Origin: Ectobacillus funiculus
Lineage (GTDB): Bacteria; Bacillota; Bacilli; Bacillales; Bacillaceae_G
Reading direction: 5' to 3' (one strand)
Length of the DNA: 64,000 nucleotides
Assembly: GCF_042429435.1 (NCBI RefSeq)
Contig: NZ_JBHMAF010000188.1
Shown here: one piece after another, positions 57,883 to 64,000 of the stretch
Layout of the letters: each line of letters opens with the position of its first letter
Numbering within the stretch: position 1 is the stretch's first letter
Position numbers and translations under genes: made by a program
Notes under the pieces: generated by a model
What the model was told of the DNA's origin: nothing
The model's database searches: none
The model's input: only the letters and a program-made list of their open reading frames with translations

Positions 57883-60166
57883 CTTCATCATCAATGTCCG
57901 GTGTACCAAACATAGATGTTTGTGCAGGACGATAATAAGGCATACCCGGCTGCGGCGCATACGGTGTATACGGCGTTGGCTGATAATACGGCACTTGCTG
58001 ATAGGACGGATAATACGGAGCTCCATACGGTCCTCCAGGCTGCGGTGCATATGGATAGGATGGCTGCGGATCACTGCAGCCGCAATCCTCTTGCGGAGCA
58101 TAAGGACTCAGAGCTGGCGGCATATTCGGATCGTAAGCAGGACTCATTGCGGCTGCATTTGAATCATATGACGGCATTTGTAAAGAAGACGACTCATAAG
58201 GAGCATGGTGATAGGGCTGCATGAAAGCAGATGATTCAGGCTGCGTATAAGCTCCTTGCACATATCCAGGATTCATAGGCGGATATGGCGACTGATATGG
58301 CATTCCTCCATAATATGGAGGCTGCGGCTGATATGCTGGTACGTATTGTGGATATGGCGGATATGGTATATATTGCGGCGGCTGGACATAAGTTGGCATT
58401 GGCATCGCCCCATACGGATTCATTTCGTACGCTGGTGAAACAACTGGAGCAGCGTACGGATCGTATGACGGCATATAAGGCTGACTCGGCATCGCTGCCA
58501 TATGATCTGGTGCTGCATTCCCGTATGGCATACTCGCTGAAGGAGATACCATCCCCGGATTCGATAAATGCGGCATGTCTCCTAATGGTGACACCATTCC
58601 TGGATTTGACGCGTTTGGCATGTCTCCTAATGGTGACACCATTCCTGGATTTGACATGTTTGGCATGTCTCCTAATGGTGATACCATTCCTGGATTTGGC
58701 GTGTCTCCTAACGGCGACACCATTCCTGGATTTGGTGCAGGCATTGCACCTATGCCCGGCATACCTGTCATTTGAGGCATAAAGCCCGTTAATGGCAGCG
58801 TTGGGAAGGCTCCAGCACCTTTATCCGCAGCAGGAAGAATCGGATTTGGCATTTCTGCCTGCACAGGACTGAGGCCTGGAATACTTATAGTTTGAGAAGG
58901 TGCTGCCGTTTGTCCTTTATCCGCAACAGGAAGAATCGGATTTGGCATTTCTGCCTGCACGGGACTGAGGCCCGGTATACTTATCGCTTGAGAAGGTGTT
59001 GCCGTTTGTCCTTTATTAGCAACAGGAGGGACGGGCACATTCACATTCTCCTTCTGTGCTACCGGTGCTGTAAAGCTTGGCAGCGGTACTGTAGGTATTG
59101 GATTAGCTTTTGCTTTGTCGGCAGCAGGATTCACGTTCGTTTTTCCTGCAGCTGGGGATACAGCCATATTTACATTTGCTTTTTCAGCATTAGGAGCAGT
59201 GAATTGGAGGCCCTCATTTCCTTTGTTTGCTATCGGCGAAACAGCTTCTGTATTAGATTTGCCTGCCCCAGGAACAATGATTGGCTTTTCTGCCTTTTTC
59301 TCTGCTCCTCCGACCTTGAATTCATTAGCGACATGAAAATTCTTCGTTGGCGGCTGCGGCGGCTGCGGTAAAATGTTGATTGAAAATTTTGTTGTTTCTT
59401 TTTGCGGAGCGGCTGTTTTTGTAATTGGCGCCTCTTTTTGAATTGGCTTTTCTTTTTGAATTGGTGCCTCTTTCTGAATCGGCATTTGCTTTTGAATCGG
59501 CGCTTCCTTTTGAATCGGCACTTCTTTTTGGATCGGTATCTCTTTTTGAATCGGTATCTCTTTTTGAATCGGTATCTCTTTTTGGATCGGTATCTCTTTT
59601 TGAATCGGTGTTTCCTTCTGAATCGGCGTCTCTTTTTGAATCGGTGTTTCCTTCTGAATTGGTGTTTCTTTTTGAATCGGTGTTACCTTCTGAATTGGCA
59701 TCTCTTTTTGAATCGGTGTTTCCTTCTGAATCGGCGTCTCTTTTTGAACTGGTGTTTCCTTCTGAATCGGCGTCTCTTTTGGAATTGGCATTTCCTTTTG
59801 CTTCATTATAGGCAACGGATATTCCTTTTGCTGCTGCACCATTTCCTGTTGCATCGCAGGCTGCTGGGTAGCTGGAGCAGCTCCTGGTAGAGCCTCTTCT
59901 TCCTCTTCGATCGAGAGCGTCTTAATTTCTGAAGCAGGCTGCTTCATTTGTACCTCTTTGACATACTCTTTCGGCGACATGGCCCCTGCTCCGGGATTTT
60001 TCTTAACTGTCGTGCTGGCGGATGGTATCTTTATCTTCATGCCCGGCATAATTAACTCGGGGTTACTCAGCTGTGCATTCGCGCTTTTTAATGCGTTAAG
60101 CTCCACTCCATACTTATTTGCAATTTTATACAAAGTGTCCCCTTTTTGTACAATATGAATTTTCAC
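57869..60166 (-). CDS. safA: SafA, LysM spore coat morphogenetic protein
   Basis: A 765-residue protein. An N-terminal LysM domain (VKIHIVQKGDTLYKIANKYG to PGMKIKIPS) binds cortex peptidoglycan. It is followed by about twenty hexapeptides PIQKE-x, Pro-rich linkers, repeats of NPGMVSPLGDMPN and a Pro/Tyr/Gln-rich tail with one Cys pair (EDCGCSDPQ). SafA organises the inner coat. GTG 60166 has GGAGG eight bases upstream. It follows nadA, as in B. subtilis. It is about twice the B. subtilis length, mainly because of the repeats. Confidence 0.88.
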   Translation of the reverse strand: MKIHIVQKGDTLYKIANKYGVELNALKSANAQLSNPELIMPGMKIKIPSASTTVKKNPGAGAMSPKEYVKEVQMKQPASEIKTLSIEEEEEALPGAAPATQQPAMQQEMVQQQKEYPLPIMKQKEMPIPKETPIQKETPVQKETPIQKETPIQKEMPIQKVTPIQKETPIQKETPIQKETPIQKETPIQKEIPIQKEIPIQKEIPIQKEIPIQKEVPIQKEAPIQKQMPIQKEAPIQKEKPIQKEAPITKTAAPQKETTKFSINILPQPPQPPTKNFHVANEFKVGGAEKKAEKPIIVPGAGKSNTEAVSPIANKGNEGLQFTAPNAEKANVNMAVSPAAGKTNVNPAADKAKANPIPTVPLPSFTAPVAQKENVNVPVPPVANKGQTATPSQAISIPGLSPVQAEMPNPILPVADKGQTAAPSQTISIPGLSPVQAEMPNPILPAADKGAGAFPTLPLTGFMPQMTGMPGIGAMPAPNPGMVSPLGDTPNPGMVSPLGDMPNMSNPGMVSPLGDMPNASNPGMVSPLGDMPHLSNPGMVSPSASMPYGNAAPDHMAAMPSQPYMPSYDPYAAPVVSPAYEMNPYGAMPMPTYVQPPQYIPYPPYPQYVPAYQPQPPYYGGMPYQSPYPPMNPGYVQGAYTQPESSAFMQPYHHAPYESSSLQMPSYDSNAAAMSPAYDPNMPPALSPYAPQEDCGCSDPQPSYPYAPQPGGPYGAPYYPSYQQVPYYQPTPYTPYAPQPGMPYYRPAQTSMFGTPDIDDEDETE
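58555..58740 (-). repeat. In-frame repeats in safA (NPGMVSPLGD type)
   Basis: Four to five units of about 39-48 bases encode NPGMVSPLGDMPN with small changes. The DNA units are near-identical, so they arose by recent tandem duplication and are likely to vary in number. Confidence 0.8.
59430..59815 (-). repeat. In-frame 18-bp repeats in safA (PIQKE-x type)
   Basis: About twenty 18-base units encode PIQKET, PIQKEI, PIQKEA and close forms. The unit composition changes along the array (mostly T in one block, I in another), which indicates block-wise expansion by slippage. Confidence 0.88.
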
Positions 60167-60351
60167 CTTTTCCCCCTCCTGTATAACATCTCTATAATTA
60201 GTAATGTAAGTTTGAGTGCCATGTGACTTCATCACAATCTATGCGCTAGAAAAGGACTTTATGTACAAAATTTATGGGCAACCCTGTGTAAAACATAGAA
60301 GCTTATATAGGCTCTTACCTATCAATACACAATGCCCAAAAAGATTTATTT

Positions 60352-60486
60352 TAAAGAAACTCGCCGATTGGCGAGCTCTGCCTTTGGGCGAAGACAGCGG
60401 CGTAGCCCTACTTATACTGTATTCCTAAAATCTCCGACTACGTCGAAGACGCTTCTCGCTGGAAATTTATACTTTCTTCAAGTGCA
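60352..60486 (-). repeat. Dispersed 134-bp repeat, copy R21
   Basis: Full-length copy between nadA and safA with an intact CTCGCC-gatt-GGCGAG hairpin. On the minus strand the hairpin and T-rich tail lie downstream of nadA and about 190 bases upstream of safA, where a terminator would separate the two units. Confidence 0.9.
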
Positions 60487-60541
60487 AGTATAAAAAAAGA
60501 AACAAAGAGAGATCTCCTTGCTTCTTCCTAGCCTCATTCTA

Positions 60542-61651
60542 TTATGCCAAAGCGAGCATACGATTTAATGCAAGCAATGCGTCCTTTGCAACTTCCTTAT
60601 CTACTTCAATCACGTTCACTACTTCGCCCTGCTCTAATGACTCTAATGTCCAGAGCAGATGCGGTAAATCAATGCGATTCATCGTTAAGCACGGACACAT
60701 ATACGGATTTACCGATACAATGTGCTTATCTGGATGCTGTGCAATAATGCGTTGCACGAGATTCATTTCCGTTCCAATTGCCCATTCACTTCCTGCCGGT
60801 GCTTGTTCAATCATATCAATGATATATTTTGTAGATCCTGCGTAATCGGAAACTGCAACAACTTCACGGCAGCACTCTGGATGTACGATTACATTCATAT
60901 TCGGGTATTTCTTTCTTATATTTTCTACATTTTTCACTGTGAAGTTTTGGTGAACGGAGCAATGTCCCTTCCATAGAATGACCTTAATATCTTCTAAATT
61001 GCCTTCATACTCAAGCTGATCTGTTTGCGGATCCCAAACTGCCATGTGCTCAAGAGGCACACCTAGGTCATACGCTGTATTTCTGCCTAAATGCTGATCC
61101 GGTAAAAACAGAATGCGTTCTTTTTGGGTAAATGCCCATGCTACCATTTGCTTTGCATTTGATGATGTAACAGTTGCCCCGCCATTTCGGCCGCAAAATG
61201 CCTTAATTGCAGCTGTAGAGTTTACATAAGTGAGCGGTAAAATTGTATCTCCAAATAACTCGTGCAGCTTCGGCCACGCACGTTCCGTCTGCTCAATGTC
61301 CGCCATATCTGCCATGGAACAGCCAGCACGCATATCCGGTAAAATAACAACCTGTTCATCAGTCGTCAAAATGTCTGCTGTTTCCGCCATAAAGTGCACA
61401 CCGCAAAATACAATATATTTTGCTTTCGTATTTTTTGCTGCTACCTGTGCAAGCTGTAAAGAATCTCCTGTTGAATCAGAGAATTTTACAACTTCATCCT
61501 TTTGATAATGGTGTCCAGGAAGGAATAATTCCTCGCCAAACTTTTCTTTAATTTCACGAACGCGTTTCTCCATTTCTTCTACAGACATGTTCGCATATCG
61601 TTCTGGAAGTGCTACTTGACCATGTTGTTCTACCATTTCTAAAATGCTCAT
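60542..61651 (-). CDS. nadA: Quinolinate synthase
   Basis: A 369-residue [4Fe-4S] enzyme. Cysteines of the expected cluster sites lie in IVFCGVHFMAE, VHPECCREV and NPYMCPCLT. It condenses iminoaspartate with dihydroxyacetone phosphate to quinolinate. ATG 61651 (MSILEMVEQHG) follows GGGGGG. It is the third gene of nadB-nadC-nadA, 26 bases after nadC. Confidence 0.96.
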   Translation of the reverse strand: MSILEMVEQHGQVALPERYANMSVEEMEKRVREIKEKFGEELFLPGHHYQKDEVVKFSDSTGDSLQLAQVAAKNTKAKYIVFCGVHFMAETADILTTDEQVVILPDMRAGCSMADMADIEQTERAWPKLHELFGDTILPLTYVNSTAAIKAFCGRNGGATVTSSNAKQMVAWAFTQKERILFLPDQHLGRNTAYDLGVPLEHMAVWDPQTDQLEYEGNLEDIKVILWKGHCSVHQNFTVKNVENIRKKYPNMNVIVHPECCREVVAVSDYAGSTKYIIDMIEQAPAGSEWAIGTEMNLVQRIIAQHPDKHIVSVNPYMCPCLTMNRIDLPHLLWTLESLEQGEVVNVIEVDKEVAKDALLALNRMLALA

Positions 61652-61677
61652 GCTTTTTCCCCCCAACATTCTTTATG

Positions 61678-62511
61678 CTATTCTTCAATATTAAAGCTAA
61701 TATCAAGCGCCTTTGCCGAATGCGTTAGCATTCCAAGTGAAATATAATCAACCCCGGTTTTACCGTACTCATGCAAATTCGCTAAGGTGAGGCCGCCAGA
61801 TGCTTCCGTTGTAATGCCGCTTGGCACAAGAGCCGCAAACTCCTTTACCTCTTCTGGTGTACGATTATCAAACATGATAATATCTGCGCCTGCTTCGATT
61901 GCCTCAAGCACCTGTTCTTTTGTTTCCGTCTCTACTTCAACCTTCACCATGTGGCCAAGCTGCTGTTTCACAGCCGCCACCGCCTTTGTAATGGAACCGG
62001 CGAACGCGATATGATTGTCTTTAATCATCACACCGTCATACAAACCAAAACGGTGATTATAGCCGCCGCCGCACGTTACAGCATATTTATCAAACATACG
62101 CAAACCCGGCATTGTTTTTCTTGTATCGCAAATGCGCGTATGCTCGCTATCAAGTCGTTCTACTGCTTCTCTCGTCAACGTGGCGATACCGCTCATGCGT
62201 TGGATGATATTTAAAATAACCCGTTCACCTGTTAACAGCTGCACAATTGGTCCGTACACTGCCCCAAGGATGTCTCCCTTCTCCACGCGATCGCCATCTT
62301 TTTTGTAAAGCTCAATTTTAATATCAGGGTCAAGCAGATGGAAGCCAGCTGTAATCACGTCTGTACCGGCAAATACACCGCTCTCCTTCGCAAGAAAAGT
62401 TCCCTTCGCCTGCATGTTTCCTGGAAAAATAAGCTGTGATGTTACATCCCGCTCTCCGATATCCTCCATAAAAAATTGCTGCAATGCGTGTTTTAATTTT
62501 AACGAATTCAT
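61678..62511 (-). CDS. nadC: Nicotinate-nucleotide pyrophosphorylase (carboxylating)
   Basis: A 277-residue type II PRTase with LTGERVILNIIQRMSGIAT, DTRKTMPGLR, KDNHIAFAGS and EVETETKEQ. It converts quinolinate and PRPP to nicotinate mononucleotide. ATG 62511 has AAGGGGG upstream; the longer frame is not supported. It starts 13 bases after the nadB stop. Confidence 0.96.
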   Translation of the reverse strand: MNSLKLKHALQQFFMEDIGERDVTSQLIFPGNMQAKGTFLAKESGVFAGTDVITAGFHLLDPDIKIELYKKDGDRVEKGDILGAVYGPIVQLLTGERVILNIIQRMSGIATLTREAVERLDSEHTRICDTRKTMPGLRMFDKYAVTCGGGYNHRFGLYDGVMIKDNHIAFAGSITKAVAAVKQQLGHMVKVEVETETKEQVLEAIEAGADIIMFDNRTPEEVKEFAALVPSGITTEASGGLTLANLHEYGKTGVDYISLGMLTHSAKALDISFNIEE

Positions 62512-62524
62512 GTTATCCCCCTTA

Positions 62525-64000
62525 TCATGCAAACGACAGCATGGTCTCTTTTGACAATACAATCGGCCTTGGTGCCTCACTTCTATTTGGAAAATCGCTT
62601 CGATAATGTCCGCCTATACTTTCTCTTCGTTCTAACGCAGCTATCACTATAAGCCATGCGGCTGTCATCATGTTATACACTATTACTTGCTCGTTTGTTA
62701 ACACCTCGTACGGAAGCGCTTCACCGGCTGCTGCAGACAAATAGCACTCAATCCACTGCTTGACTTCCTGCAGAGATTGCTCCGTTCGGACGATACCAGC
62801 ATGCTTCATCATCATTTCCTGCAAATCTCCCTTAGATGGAAGCATAATATCCGGGAAAGCAGCTTGATGATTTTGCGTTCTTGGCTGTATCCTTGTAGTC
62901 GGCTTTGTGAGCAAATACTCTCCAAGCCGTTTACCGAACACAAGGCATTCTAACAAGGAGTTACTTGCAAGACGGTTTGCGCCATGTACTCCATTACATG
63001 CAGCTTCTCCGACAGCATATAATCCTGGCACTGTTGTTTCACCGTCCAAATTTGTACGAATGCCCCCCATATGAAAATGAGCGCCCGGCACGACAGGAAT
63101 ACGACCTTCCTCTAAAGAAATTCCGTTGCTTTCACACAAAGAGGCAATGGTCGGAAAACGTGAGGCAAAACAATCAATCATTGTGATGTCCAAATACACC
63201 TTTTCGCCCCTTAAGATTTGCTCATGAATCGCGCGTGCTACAACATCTCTTGGCGCAAGCTCCTTTTGCTCATGGATATCTTCCATGAAACGCTCACCCC
63301 GGGAATTATAAAGGAGTGCTCCTTCTCCGCGCACCGCCTCCGATATAAGACCACGGCACTCTCCATCTACATACAGCATTGTCGGATGAAACTGCACGAA
63401 CTCTAAATCGACCAGTTCCGCACCAGCTCGGTATGCCATCGCTAGTCCGTCTCCTGTTATCGTACCGTTGTTAGAGCTGAATGAATAGAGTGAGCCGCTT
63501 CCGCCTGTTGCAAGTACAGTATGAGAAGCATAGTAATGTTTCACGCTACCCTCTTCGTCTCTCGTTATTACCCCAAGGCATCTGCCGTCTTCAACAATTA
63601 AATCTAACACCATTTCATTTTCAATGACCTGTACTTGATCAGAAAGATGCTGCAATGTATGCTGCATAATCTTTGCCCCGGTAGCATCTCCGCCCGCATG
63701 AAGAATTCTCCTCATACTGTGCGCCCCTTCTTGCCCAAGACTTGGACCGCTCCCATCTCCATCAAATACCATACCATCTTGAATTAAATGATGGATTTCT
63801 TGCGATCCTTCCTGAACCAAATACTGTACTGCAGCTTTATTGTTATAGTGGCAGCCGGCAAGGAGTGTATCTTTGTAATGCGATGTCCAGTGATCTTCTG
63901 GTGCAAAAACCGCAGCAACCCCGCCTTGTGCCATATTTGAATTGTTATGATATCTCGTTTTTTTTGTGATAAGCATCACATTCTTTGAGCGACTAAGCCT
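62525..64000 (-). CDS. nadB: L-aspartate oxidase, 5' end outside the window
   Basis: The visible 491 codons cover most of an FAD-dependent aspartate oxidase: NSNMAQGGVAAVF, LATGGSGSLYSFSSNNGTIT, the active-site region RGEGALLYNSRGERF and GANRLASNSLLECLVFGKRL. The frame runs open to position 64000, so the N-terminal FAD loop (about 30-40 residues) is missing. It makes iminoaspartate for NadA. In B. subtilis nadB is divergent from nadR (yrxA) and nifS; these would lie beyond the edge. Confidence 0.96.
   Translation of the reverse strand, partial: RLSRSKNVMLITKKTRYHNNSNMAQGGVAAVFAPEDHWTSHYKDTLLAGCHYNNKAAVQYLVQEGSQEIHHLIQDGMVFDGDGSGPSLGQEGAHSMRRILHAGGDATGAKIMQHTLQHLSDQVQVIENEMVLDLIVEDGRCLGVITRDEEGSVKHYYASHTVLATGGSGSLYSFSSNNGTITGDGLAMAYRAGAELVDLEFVQFHPTMLYVDGECRGLISEAVRGEGALLYNSRGERFMEDIHEQKELAPRDVVARAIHEQILRGEKVYLDITMIDCFASRFPTIASLCESNGISLEEGRIPVVPGAHFHMGGIRTNLDGETTVPGLYAVGEAACNGVHGANRLASNSLLECLVFGKRLGEYLLTKPTTRIQPRTQNHQAAFPDIMLPSKGDLQEMMMKHAGIVRTEQSLQEVKQWIECYLSAAAGEALPYEVLTNEQVIVYNMMTAAWLIVIAALERRESIGGHYRSDFPNRSEAPRPIVLSKETMLSFA

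Overview
The window reads as a chromosomal segment of a Bacillus-type, endospore-forming Firmicute. Almost every gene is on the minus strand. The order (yrhC-mccB-mccA-mtnN-yrrT, yrzA, yrrS, pbpI, greA, udk, trhP2-trhP1-trmR, mltG, yrzB-ruvX-ireB, alaS, recD2, mnmA-iscS-cymR, rarA, rsfA, tcdA, aspS-hisS, dtd-relA, apt-recJ, secDF, comN, spoVB, yajC-tgt-queA-ruvBA, bofC, safA, nadABC) matches the corresponding Bacillus subtilis arc closely enough that many names rest on synteny as well as protein motifs. Spore genes (rsfA, spoVB, bofC, a YhcN/YlaJ lipoprotein, safA and a CotS-like kinase) confirm a spore former. The species cannot be fixed from this alone.

Layout. Bases 1-366 are the 5' end of a 16S rRNA gene with its leader and promoter. 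Bases 950-4800 are a cysteine and methionine recycling cluster; its expected repressor, CymR, lies about 20 kb away. Bases 5.2-14.4 kb hold small yrz/yrr proteins, a class B PBP, greA, udk, the three genes for tRNA 5-methoxyuridine (trhP1, trhP2, trmR) and mltG. Bases 14.1-25.7 kb hold ruvX, ireB, alaS with a T-box, recD2 and the tRNA 2-thiolation pair mnmA-iscS with cymR. Bases 25.9-29.5 kb are an accessory patch: two unknown coupled small genes, a scar joining fragments of an FAH hydrolase and an MFS transporter, an unexplained inverted-repeat stretch, and an AT-rich rarA. Bases 29.6-57 kb return to conserved genes, with a second T-box before hisS-aspS. Bases 57-64 kb carry safA with its kinase-like partner and nadBCA, with nadB cut by the window edge.

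The most notable content is between the genes. A dispersed repeat of about 134 bp occurs about 21 times, always in the same orientation. It occurs as single copies, as tandem doublets and a triplet with a 134 bp period, and as fragments. Read on the minus strand it starts with CTTTACACTGTAAGAAAGTA, has a long-range stem (AAATTTCC with GGAAATTT) and ends in a CTCGCC-loop-GGCGAG hairpin followed by a T-rich tail, so it resembles a structured RNA module ending in a terminator. Both stems show compensatory changes between copies. Copies abut or supply the stop codons of yrzA, yrzE and queA. A second module with the same outer edge but another body precedes two copies, and one of these provides the rsfA stop. 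One copy is split by a 135 bp MITE-like insertion with inverted ends and a TA duplication.

A separate leader element of about 80-95 bp with nested inverted repeats sits directly before both yrrS and rarA. Two genes, pbpI and the YhcN-like lipoprotein gene, have their ribosome binding site inside the 3' arm of the upstream hairpin, so translation from read-through RNA should be blocked.
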